A stretch of 37,052 bases of DNA from positions 1-37,052 of IMG/VR virus record IMGVR_UViG_3300010388_000278; one strand, given 5' to 3'. Below are positions 11,401 to 21,500 of the stretch, in pieces (the stretch's first letter is position 1; the number at the start of each line of letters is the position of its first letter). A program made the position numbers and the translations under genes. The notes under the pieces are model-generated. The model ran no database searches. It had not been told where the DNA came from and worked only from the letters and a program-made list of their open reading frames with translations. Source of the stretch: a virus.

Positions 11401-12593
11401 ACAAGGATGCCACGCTTCTGACCGAGAAGGTGGGAGGAAAGATGCACCTCATTCCATTCCTAGAAGACGGGGATAAGGGGTTTGAATCGTTTATCAGGAA
11501 CACTGAAATGGGTCTTAACGCCGTGTTCTTGGACGCCAACTCCGTAAAACTCGGAGACATCTTGGACCACAAGTTGCTTTACCTGCACTACCCGAGCCTC
11601 AAGAACGTGGCCGTTCAGTGGAAGGATGGCTATGGTGCCGACTACAATCCTGACAGCGACGTAATCAGGCTGGGCATCGACATGTTCATTGGCGACGAAA
11701 TGTCCAATCGTCGAAACCCTGAGTACAGGACCCACGCCATGTTCGGTCATGACGGGCAGAGGTTTGCTACGGAAACCATCCTCCACGAAATCCAGCATGC
11801 CATCCAGATGCGTGAAATGTGGTCTGACTCGGTTGCACTTAACATAGGTCCGCAGTCTGTCGGTGGTCCGATTATGGCGGCTAACATCTCTGGCATCGCT
11901 GGGAGAACCATTGCAGAATCTGGCAGAGGTAAGGCGGTCAATGAGGGCGGTACTCTTATTTACACCGACGACCCCACCAGAGCCCCCACCAACTTCTCGG
12001 ACGCCGAGACGCTCAGGTCCATCTACAGGCTTGGCAACACCCCGATGCACAAGCACCTGCGTCAGATTGCCTACCCTGCTTTCCTTAGGGTAAGCAACGA
12101 GGCCATCAATGCCCTAACCGACGCACACCTTCACCACCCGCCACAGCACCCAGCCAGACGCAACGCAGAGTCCGCAGTCAAGTCGCTGGTAGCAATGCGT
12201 AATGAGGCCAAGGATTTGGCCGACAGATTCAGCAGGGGAGAAATCAGCGAAGGTGACTTCAAGGCCATGATGTGTGACTTGGACAACGGCCTTGCCCCAA
12301 GATTTTTCAAGAGAATCACCCAAGTCAGGAACGCCATGTTCTTGGACAAGTCGGCACTTGGCTACAAACTGTACGACTTCCTCGATAACACCGAGAAGTA
12401 TCTGCATCGCTCCATCGAAGCACTAGACGGATTTGAGTTCATCGCCAAGATGGCTGAAAGAGACGGCCTCAATGGGGACGTCATCCTTGCTTCCACGAAA
12501 CTAAAGCAGGTGTTCAACAGTCTCGCTGGCATGCATTACCTAAGCCAGCGTCACGAAATCGAAGCCAATCTGACTGAGAAGAGGTCAAGATGA
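5490..12593 (+). CDS. giant polyvalent-type protein with two zincin motifs, 2367 aa
   Basis: One uninterrupted frame; the start overlaps the upstream stop (TAATG) and the stop overlaps the next giant gene (ATGA). Residues about 1-380 are helical. About 390-480 is a Gly/Ala-rich hydrophobic stretch. HEFGH at 597-601 is a zinc-peptidase motif, with HETFAY (E733) a possible third ligand. HNHP at 1706-1709 resembles the start of a JAB/JAMM metal site but the expected S-x-x-D is not clear. At about 2010-2115, LGDILDH (2021 on), then YPSL, then HEIQHAIQ (H2099, E2100, H2103) match the zincin module I know from phage and plasmid polyvalent proteins and MuF-type toxins. The family precedent is a multidomain protein packaged with DNA and injected to act on host defences or proteins. 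Zincin call is strong; injection is inference. Confidence 0.85.
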   Translation: MEPSTPQNPNLESEAIERASRQLFRGDGLDFAHLAKPTDNSESDEVDSSKLTNDDIYDFIQENRDRTFDHTTDEGKLLYLRFKEANSRRNEFSMSQFKEMAKRVAAVPADIVKGVFSNPLKVPVSVADGMARDALDLYGVLAESEDPSSPLFRFRNYIFGNGSIEDQIKQFNEARWWNNRSNELEEGKETVIEHWVPDNYREFARSLIDPKLANALSYIGLDTPQFIKGAFKRGGIRASAEILKGGLSDHHVLNAQRAAETSDWFETSATKFRELSQRITGETLQATASVASAPFEFIKEKILRGSQEIESKLGYVPPEVANGASTLMADVGSSITKGGVEISPIKSILFSLGVKPIAEYASVVGSELVDAANGVVKIRPEHTGLGMMNRLALNGGRIALSGEAQAVAKFANVVVGWPASMAFPAFKRAVGDAAYMGALGYANARGEGAASGVGMGFAWGGFSGALRHVHNVYNQSVAHDYVIGNFDKGQLLEIEKKSPEHAQNIREYLTNVDASGDKRVMATVRAEIMAGWVSDYETQLRYKDIDGLVGEYGEAAVKHALGSDLKVAATRRGGSMMIDGKNIIWVNRNAPPEALGHEFGHRFLDILLSKTDGSAVDAVMSFIGDDADKGVVPDDVMAMFIGHYSMMLAGYDSKWLHDATPSFIPTTAKNPNKKGGTFDLAYGNIAYAKEQIRKFRELIKSDPNAVRRFTYVDNVPRMEIFDQFPIVEKLMHETFAYSHSNNMLIRSPDFFLRNPNMKSIRHVMENWQMLNNQRLVSNLEAAGYVLRESKNSNGETVLQSLFWDDGKFVSLPMLDKWGEEVMRRVLRHSDVHVSTMSPERASAFAKQTHKERFLSGGKFMNKKEVEDTITATSNAVAAVLDSLPDQFKPKWSIERGGSKKVKLTELTKEAWDAIEASNVYHPEEFKTLVGMVDVLKQIEAGKPVFNTFTGQYLGWSKQVTEAALGERLKGRQVPVTFRHFAPFDIELTVSKFDEFGNPLAKPRSHITIHAHDVNVLNRRKTNQWQKPEVRGLFKDFGHFSETFVSWFSQLSEDPSTRKPSADYLRPEFGKDAERVRDIMYETWGGRKRNDETYINIPEGYAGGRDGPDYPIHSLRFDLLANVLKQSQIFPEAFQGQVMGLYHRHGIAYEPMRRNMMLGNFVQRELTNGRRFYTDANGFEIRGEIPKLKLFNMYGNLVGVYKTMESAQKAAERALKKLPVEELMPTKSDMGDSIGTTEPVLEYDHGAVGAISGSSNLMIANGRRVPVEIDQNSPSVKAFSLKAQQYMRDFRDGVKSSKVADLPVIKVTDLIKSPKDLIEAFPEVANLSVTVNPYAADHGGSVVGMGGGTQMGTIAQITPDAIATQGDMVTFSTELAAGLQELSALKEGFSFALRVPYVASELRLTPELKSHQKVGELLDEATLQFGAKPTPKEFKEFLAEKVKGYVQNVVRDWVGTQPPKYPSWVDTSKTFSGTNEVRFSSKAWDVLYQLTGYKVPDNVAKDFNDHWCRVAEAITGGEAFVVQIVDGGVIIADGNLFKLPESVEKFFNSNHVDYGTNPPTPEPMYFWNEYKRAVKELALTHYISKDGDRGQAGSPREREVIRRENVSASSFNVDPVVLETNSAGQPFKFGSKYPDVSRQASNIFDAVSDGTTFILHVEAGVSNPSLKRQEVLTVATFNTLSIMRSGGMSGQYMNKPFMNTTTPMLAHNHPMRGMLGGDHPVFDLSTEMALTRTSPFVANGKKGELHKLYSSGWHLGVLSKLSAQLGIPFDASKDGNYVGLSRYVKALSSSGVNTPEKLLALRWARGSLLAEQARHILSGDGDGLHGKFVNAEPSINSRFSPMDYAMVLANRGYALMSHSVASATLGNTRRKGNKRHRFGSSILESSFADPEGAPKFSTRFLKVAFESIDTLEANGYRPAKMKRGETNVGIANSMLGGFANSTAKEREMLETGALRLVKTDSGKTYKAFEFSDKDATLLTEKVGGKMHLIPFLEDGDKGFESFIRNTEMGLNAVFLDANSVKLGDILDHKLLYLHYPSLKNVAVQWKDGYGADYNPDSDVIRLGIDMFIGDEMSNRRNPEYRTHAMFGHDGQRFATETILHEIQHAIQMREMWSDSVALNIGPQSVGGPIMAANISGIAGRTIAESGRGKAVNEGGTLIYTDDPTRAPTNFSDAETLRSIYRLGNTPMHKHLRQIAYPAFLRVSNEAINALTDAHLHHPPQHPARRNAESAVKSLVAMRNEAKDLADRFSRGEISEGDFKAMMCDLDNGLAPRFFKRITQVRNAMFLDKSALGYKLYDFLDNTEKYLHRSIEALDGFEFIAKMAERDGLNGDVILASTKLKQVFNSLAGMHYLSQRHEIEANLTEKRSR

Positions 12594-15500
12594 CTCAGGC
12601 CGAACTTAATTCGACTGGCCTGAATCCCGACGGCTCACGCAAAACCCTCCTCGACAGCATGGCTGGTGCCATGGACATCGGTTACAAGGGCAACACGCTC
12701 AGAAACATCGGCGTCTCTCTTAAGAACAAACAGAGAGTCAGGGTGGCAGACCTCATGATTGGCGGCGTAGCCAGCAAGGACCCCGCCCACAGCGTCAAGA
12801 ACAAGGACGTCATCTCCCTGCTCGCTAGGGCATCCCTGATTTCTTGGACCATTAGGCAACTCAAGAACGAACTAGATGCCCTCGACAGGGTAGCACTGAT
12901 TGGAAGAGGCTGGGAAGTGGCAGAAGACGGAAGCGTCAAACTCGTAGCCAAGACTGCGACCATTCAGTTCGACACAAAGAAGCCGAGAAGAGGATTCACC
13001 CAGTTGGGAGAGGACCTTGCTAGGGATATCCCGACTTCGAAGGAATCTGGAAGCGGCCCTATCTACACCCTCGACGACTCGGACAGGGTGCATGTCACTA
13101 ATGCAATCTGGGGTTCTGGTGAAAGAACTGTGACCATGGAAGACATTGCCAGAATCGTGGATGGCGTTGTCATGAACGAGTGGGAGGTCAGAACTCCGAC
13201 GGAGGCGATGGACTCTATCTTGCGTGACGACTTCCCGTCCGTAGTCAGGGTCTCTGAACTTGAAAAAGTCCTTAGAGACAGGGGCGTCAGCGAAGACGGA
13301 ATCGCAATGGCCAACATTGGAGCCTTCTACAAGGAAGGCAACGGACGCTCTGACCAATACGGCTCCCTTCAACTTACCAAGTACGAACTCGCCAACCTCC
13401 TTGCCGTTTTCCACAAGCAGTACGTCAATGAGAGGATTGTTTCCACCTCGGAGGGTGTTAAGAAATTTGGAGAAGTCAGGCTGAACAATGCGGACATTTC
13501 CCCGCAGAAGGTCATTGAGGCTATTTCGAGCCAAAAAGGAGGCAGTTCGGACCCGCTCCGTTCGTTTATTTACGAGAAGACTGGAGCCGTGTTCGACCTT
13601 GTCGAGGCTGACCAAAGCACAATTAGGTCTGAGGAATTCCCCGCCCGTATTGGCATCGCCAACTTTGAAAAGAACGACCAACTGAGAAGGTCTACCGCCC
13701 AGATGGCTCCGTTCAGTAGGCCCTCATGGATGTCCGAAGAAGATTACGACACGCTTCTCAAGAGGCTCGCCGCAAAGGGGTACTTCGAGCAGGGCTCCAT
13801 GTACTACAGGGTTTCCCTTAGGGGCAGTAACCTGAACGACATTGAAAACTCTGCGTCCAACGAACTTGCCATCGAAATGAACAGGAGAATCAGGAGAAAG
13901 TTGTTCCTGATTAAGCCTTTCTACGAAAAGATTGTAAGTACGATTAACACAGCGGACGACACCCAGACCAGACAAATCAAGGTCAGGCTTTTGGATGACA
14001 TGTCCAAGGCCATGATTGAGCCAGAACTGGACGCAATGAGAGAGTACACCTCCTCGTCGTCATTGAGCAACAATCAGGGTAACGTGCTGGGCGGAAGTGC
14101 TAGCGAATACTCCGCCGATTTCAGCAAAGGCCCCTCTGCAAGATTTGGCCTAGGCATTGCCATCATCGGTAGCGGCAATGACCTTTCTGGAAGCACTGGA
14201 TTTACCGAACTTCAGACCATCCAAACCGCAGTCGGAGCGACGATGCCTCACCTCAGGCAACAGCCTCACTACCTGCGTCAAGGTGCTGAAGTTACTTCCA
14301 ACTACGACATCAACACGTGGGACGAGGGAACCATCCAGTACCAGTTCAGGGACAACTCCAACGAAGCGGAGAGAAGTGCCCTGAGAACATTCGAGCACCT
14401 GATTGATATCGTCTCTACTACCAGAAATTTGGCTGGAGTAGCCCGTGAGACCCTTTCCCATGCCGAAAGCCATTGGGACGAAGGGAGGGCCGATGACAAG
14501 TTGAACAAGGTAAGGCTCATCAACGACATCGCTGGAAGATTGGTACAACTTGAAGAAAGGACCACCCTGCTTATCGGTGACAGCAAGGAGTCCAACTCCG
14601 ACGCTCCGTCCAGAAACGTAATTTCTGGCCAGACATACATTGATGGAGTTGGAACTAGGGTGGCACAGGAGTCTTTCCTGATTAAGGGGTACTCTGGTGC
14701 CGATGGTAGCGTCGTCCTCGGCGAGACTAAAACGGCCAATACTGTGTCCGCCGTTCAACTGCAAGGGCTTGTCAGCATGCCTTTCTTTGATGGGAGCGGT
14801 CTGCCGACCTTCGTTGCCAACCCTGCTTTCACGACCAATGCCGTGTCTGGCCTTGTCGCAAGAGACATTGCGGTAAGAACAGTCCTGTTCGGCGAAATCA
14901 ACGAAAGGGACAGCATTCAGAGCCCCCTTAATTACATCTCTCCTATTTCTGACTTCGTCGAGCAATTCAGAGTAGGCACCACGACCAGCGTCAGACTTGA
15001 CGCCGTTGCCCCGCATGAAAACGCCTCCATAAAGACCACGCTGAACGGCCTTCATGCCATGCATTCCGTGATTTACGTTGGTACGGCTAGAGTTGGCAAA
15101 TCCAGTGAAATCAACGCCGCACTCGGTGCTAACAAAGAATTCTACGAGACGTGGGGCATGAATTGGCCCAACCTCAGAAAAGGCGTCACGGGAGTGGATG
15201 AAATCAGTGCTTCTTCCTATGTACCTGCGATGGCACCGCTCATCGCCGCCGCCCTTTCTCCAAGACAAATCGGCGTAAGAAAGGGTAAGTTGACTGTCGT
15301 TGACCATCTGCTCCCAGAACAGAGACAGTTGCTCAAGAACGCCAGAGAAGCATACAAGGACTTCTCGATGGACATGGGAATGATTGCCACGCCTGAGCAA
15401 AAAGCCGCTAGTGACGCATTCTTCCAGTCTATCAGCGAAGAACAGCATAGACTGATATTCGGCCACTTGGACACTGCGAACGCAGAAGTCACCTTTGCCG

Positions 15501-18500
15501 CACTGTGCGGTGCCTATGAGGCGATGTCCATGATACAGCAACTTCCAGAGGCCCCAGCAATGGACGCCTTGTTCGGCAGAAACCTCAAAGAAGTCATGGC
15601 CGAGGAAGTCGGCAAGTATCTTTCGGAGGGAAGATACATTTACGAAAGGGGCAATAGCGAAGGGCCTATGGCTAAGACCAGATTCGTCCAAGGTAACGCT
15701 GGCATGATGTGGATGCAGTCGATGTACGGAAGCGTCATGAAAGACGAACTGAACAGGCATATGCTACTGGCCGTATGGTCGCTTATGGACCAACATGCGA
15801 GCGGTTACAGGTCTGAAATTTCTGCCCAAGACACCAGACAACACTACCCGCTTTACTACAGAAACGGGTACAAGGCAGACATGCTCAGGGATTTTGCAGA
15901 ACGCCCATACTCGAACATTAGCACTGTTTACGCAAAGAAGCAGTTCGGAGCAGTCGGGAACGAAAGAACTGTAAGCGGCAACAGCGACATCACTGCCGTC
16001 CCAGAAGAACCAGTTCACTCTCTCGCAGAATGGCATAGCGGGGATGAGTGGTATGACCACTACGTGCTCGAGCCCATGGAAGTCGGACTTGCTGAGTCCC
16101 TGTTTGACCCGATTGACCCAGCCAAGACTAGTCCTAGTTTCGCAATCGAAGTAGAAGGCGTACAGCAAGCACCAGACCCCATCGTGGGTGCGTCTAGAAT
16201 CGACGTAGCCATGAGAGGCTCTCCTATCAGTGCCAAACTTACGAGAAAGCAAATGGTTGATTCCATCGTAAGACAGGCTCGCAGGGCTAAGACCGACGTC
16301 GTCTCTATCGAACCTGCCAGAATGAGGCTCAGCGGAAGACTCATCAGCAACGCCATCCAAAGAGGATTCGAAAGCAGTACGGAAGGCTCAAGGGATGGCG
16401 TGGCATACAGAGGGCACACTTACGGCATTTCCAATAACCTGTTCGGCCCGTTCCTGCTGTTCCCCAAAAACGATAGCGGACATCATTTCACCCAGAACAT
16501 GGCTCCAGCCAGAGTCGCCCTTACGGAGCCCATGAGAGGTTTCGCTTGGAAGAGACTGGAAGACGGAAGCCTTGTGCTGAACGTCAGTGGTGACATCACG
16601 GGATACAAGGCTGGCTATCTCGGAAACCAGCAAAGATTCGACGAAGTGGGAAGAGTCAAAAAACTGAATACTGGCTTCAGTATCAGAGAAAGCCTTGGCT
16701 ACGACCCACGCACTGGAGAGATTTCAAACGCAAATCCGTACATTACCCTGTTCGGACAGCAGACCTCTTCCCTAGGCGGTGGCGGTGCGGCTGGCTTGCA
16801 GAATTACTTCAGAATAGGCGGAGAGCCTTGGAGAAAGCAGATTGTCGCCGCCGCAAGAAACAGGCTTAAGTACGGAGACCCAATCAGACCCTCTTACCTA
16901 GGCGTATCCGCCAACAGAGAGGGCATTAGAAACGCCACTCAATACATCAATTTCAATGCGTACGAAGCATTGATGACGTCCGATGCCGCCCACAATGACA
17001 AGGACGTCATTGCATTGGCACTTGCTATCAATGGCCACAAGACTGGAGCACAACATATCACGCTCACCCTCAGGCCAGAAGAGGTCAACCCAGACAGCAT
17101 CAAGGCCGTCCTCATGGCCGTCATGGTCATGGGGCAGGGTGCCGAGATGATGAATGGCATCTGGAACAAGACCTACGAAAGACAGGGAAGCGAAATGAAT
17201 CCCTTCCTCGGCGACGGCGAGAAAATCATGCAGTTGCTCCAATTTAATCAGGGTGCCTATTACCTTGAAGGACCTCTGACTAGGCTCGAACAGGTCATGG
17301 GGGAAAGGCTCCGTGGCTCCAATGCCAAAGACGCCACTTCTATCCCAGAACTACTTACCTACGCCAGCGGACAGGGAGTCACGGAGGGAGGAAGAAACGC
17401 CACCGAGGCTAGGGCCTATTTCGAAAAGTTTGCCGCTCAGACGCTTTCCAGAAGCCAAGACGTCATCCCAGACATCGAACGCATCGCCACTTCCGCCGTC
17501 GGTGCCGACCACGGCTACATCCTGCCCGACGCCGAAAGACACCTTGCGAAGAACGGAGACCTTGCCGTATCCATTCAGCACATGTTCCCCAACAGGCCTG
17601 AACTGACCCAGTTTGCTTGGGATGGAAAAGAAGAGAACGGCGTCAGCATCGTTCACAGAGGCCCCAAGTCTAAGCCTACTGGCTACTTCGTCACCTACGA
17701 CATCCAGACTGGCGTTACGGACAACGGAGAGCCAATCCACTCAAGAAAGGTCGTCCCTGTTAAAACTTTGGTCGAAGCCGAGGCACTCAGAAATAAGTAC
17801 GGAGTCAGTGCCAGCAAGGCAATCCTTGCTCAGGCACTTGTTTCCGCAGGTGCTGGTGAGGCGTCTATCAAGGACGGCGTCATGAGCGAAAACGACAACG
17901 TTGACGTATCTGTCAGGGCTAACAAGCACCTCGATGTCTCTGAACGACAGCAAGGAAACCTGTCCTTGGTAAACGACGGCACCTACACTGTCGGCGACCT
18001 CGACCTAAACATCTCAAAGGCCGAAGCCACGGCACTTTCAGCCGCCCTCGGTAGCAGGTCCGTGCTTCAAACCAAGATTACCCCAGTTGAAGTCGGAAGA
18101 GCCAACCTGATGATTGGTAGCAGTGATGCCAGAGAACTCGAAGGCATGCTGAGACGTAAACTCAACTTCGGTTTCGGTCAGGGCCCCATCGAATTCGTGT
18201 CCAAGATGATGCGTGTCGTAGCCTACGGAAAGAAGAAGAGCGGCAGGGATAAGTACCCCGACTCCATGACTGGCCTTGAATGGTTCAAGTTCCTCAAGGA
18301 GAACGCAGTCTCCAAGGATGAAATCAGAATGTCTGGTATCGCTTTCCTTCTTCACGACAACGCCAACACGCACCTTACCAGAAAGGACGTGGCGGAATTC
18401 ATCTACACTGTCTATCCTAGGACCTCCAGACAGGCCAGAACCTCCCAAAGGGACATAGGCCCAGAGGTGCACAAGGTGAAGACTGGCTCGCTAAGCGGCG

Positions 18501-21500
18501 TGTACGAAATGCCCTACCTTGAAGACCTTCAGACCAAGGAAGATTTTGTAATCAATACGCACCTTAATAACCTCGAATCGGTAGCAGACCTCATCGAAAC
18601 CTCGCTTCTGGACGAGACTAAGAAAGCCGACGCAGAGGCGTTGAAGAACGCCATCATGAAGTCCATTGAGTTCACTGTGGCTGAAATGGGGGCACCGAAT
18701 TCCTTGGTCGGTATCACGGACCTCAACATGGCAATCAACCACCTTAGGAACCTTTATCAGGAAGGCGTGGCTGAAACTGTCTATTCCTATGCTGGACACG
18801 CTGGTGAGTCCAGAAAGGTCAGACCTGCCATTCTTGAGTACGTAATGGCTGACAGCATCTATGGAAGAACGGGCGACCAGTACAAGGCAATCGAAACGGC
18901 CCTCGGAGACTTGGGTCTGATTAACCCGTACTCAATCGCATACGCCGACACGTCCAGTCAGATTAATCCGTTCTCAGTCATGACCCCCGCTGGAGCGAGA
19001 GGTCCCACTGCCACCACACTCAATGCTGGCGTAGGCCCTCAGTCTTCCAAGTATGACTCGACGAGTCATAGTTTCCCGTCCGCCCAAGGCCAGAACTTCT
19101 ACTACCATGCGGGTAACTACCACTCTTCATGGGCATCGTTCACTGGTTACTACCAGTCCAATCCTATCTTCACCGAATTCAGCAACCAGCGAATCAAGAA
19201 GGAAAGGGATTCGGCGATTAAGGTGCTAAAGCAAAGAATCGCTGGAACCACCGACTCAGCCGTCAAGGCCAAGTACGAAAGCATCATCAGCAACATCAAT
19301 AGGGTGTACGAAGTCAGAGAGTTGATTAGGCAAGGACACACCCTTAACGACTTCGGCCACTATAGTGATAACGACAGTGGCACGTTCCAGATTGGTCACG
19401 TCAGAAGCACCCAGACAATCCTGAGCGGCGAGTACGGATTTGGCGACCCCAAGGCTCCGAACTACCACACCGAGGACTCCATCTTTGGGTACATGTACCA
19501 GCCAGAGGTCGTCCTAGCCATTGAAGAAATCCAGTCGGACTCGTTCCAGTACAACTCGTTTGGTACTCCGTCCACGCCAGAAAAGGCCCTGCCTGACTCC
19601 TTGGAGCAGGTAGACGGCTTCAAGAGGGCTGGAGACATGGCTAAACTCGTCGAAAGCAGAGACAAATTGAAGTCAGTCATCGCTAACGTGGGCTCCCTGA
19701 TTGGAAGTCACGTAGGCAGAATGTCCTACTATGGATTTGGTGACGTAGAACTTAACGCCACCTTCGGCGTCAAACTTCTCGATTCCCTCAGTCCTATTGA
19801 AAGATTCGTCCTCAGGAGTGACCTTAATCTTCAGGAAAGCGGAAGAACCATAGAGGTGCCAGTTGGCATGAGGAAGTTCACTAACAACTTGTCGAGAATC
19901 CCAGTCTACGAATTCCCAGACATCTCGCAGTACAAGGAAGGAAGTTTCACAAGCAAGGCGGAGTACAACCCAGAAATCGCACAGAAGGTAATTAACGACC
20001 TCATGTTCGTCGCTGGTGAAAGCGTGATGTCTAAACTCCTCCCAGAGAGGGTCGGCTCTGGTGACATAAAGAGCCTGTTCGAAGGCATGTCCACGGGTAA
20101 CTACGGAGGTGCCGCTAGGGCTATTACCCCTTCTGTGGTATTCACGCTGGCCGCACTTGCTGACGAAGAGGTGATTTCCAAATCCATCGAAATCGAGAAG
20201 TCCGAAAGAGACATTCTTCCGTTCAAGGGAATTGATTGGGACTCTGTTGCCAGACGAACCTTGGACAAACTGAAGGCAAGGAGAGAAGAGGTTATCAACG
20301 CTCACGATGATACCATCTACTCCAAGTACGCTAAGATTAAGTTCTTCGACACCCTCATGGGTACCTATGAGGAATGGATTTCCTCTCCGCAGAACAGGTC
20401 TGCCGTAATCCTTCATACGTCCGACAAGTTCAGGGAATGGGAATGGACTGGCTCCGATGAGTACACCGAATTGCAGAAGCATTTGGTGGCCAATAGGGAA
20501 TCGTTCCGAATCATATCTCCCCCGCATGCCTACAAGACTGGTATCGGCGGCAGAATCTTCCCGAGCACCAACAACAACGCCAAGGACTTGGAATTCCATG
20601 AGGGTCAGGCACCCATGGGCATCGCTGGAACCAGAACCTACGAAATCGGGAACCCAGACTTCGAGAGGATGGCCAAGAACCATTACATCCAGTATAGGGT
20701 CGGTGCTACTGCTCTTGGCAACATGGTTGCCAATGGAGTACAGCCCTTGATTTCTCTGATGTCTTCCGCCGCTGACGCACCAGAAAGGCTCAAGGACATA
20801 GAGAATAGCATCACGGAATTAGCCAAGATAATCCCAATCATGCCCAGCGGAAGGGACCCCGTAATCCTTAACTCGCTTCCGTTTGGCGTAGAAGACGTGT
20901 ACAAGCCAATCTCGCTCAACGGAACTGTGATGAGAGCGGCCAACGCTGGCCTCAGTGCCATCACTTACGCCGACGCCAGACATCAGGTCAACAGAGGGCA
21001 CAGCATGGACACTGCCTCTGCTATGCTCGTCGGCAGACAGGCACACATCATGTACATGGGTCAGGATAACCCGAAGGCATACCTGCTCTCGTACCTGAAC
21101 ATGCTCCCCGACTGGCTTACTTACCAGTTGCATGGTGGTTTCATGGACAGAATGGCGAAGTTCGGCCCAGAAGAATTCATGGGCTACTTCAGAAACAGGC
21201 AGGCCTTTGAGCACAACGGAGTAAACGCACCTTACAACGTCCACCTGTTGCTGACCCTAAAGGACGCTATTCCGCATCTGTTCACCGAGGGCATCAGCCT
21301 AGATGACGTACCTACCGACGGAGGCCTGAGAGACACATGGAAGTCTCTGGCAAGCGGCGACATTGATAGCATCAGAGACGAAATTTCTTTTGGAGATTCC
21401 GCCTTCAAGGATGACTCCTCGCTCATCGGCCCAGACGGAAAACCCTTTAAGCCTAGAGACCTGTCTACGAACTTCATGCAGAGGTTCTACGGGAAGCAGG

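Noticed and set aside
15080-15103. Walker A P-loop GTARVGKS in the second giant protein
   Set aside because: Single pattern match without a convincing Walker B or sensor; such matches arise by chance in 3289 residues.
14150-15760. 536-aa open frame antisense to the second giant gene
   Set aside because: It lies wholly opposite a well-supported coding frame, has no leader, and its composition is what codon-biased antisense produces. The same applies to the 336-aa antisense frame at 19673-20683.
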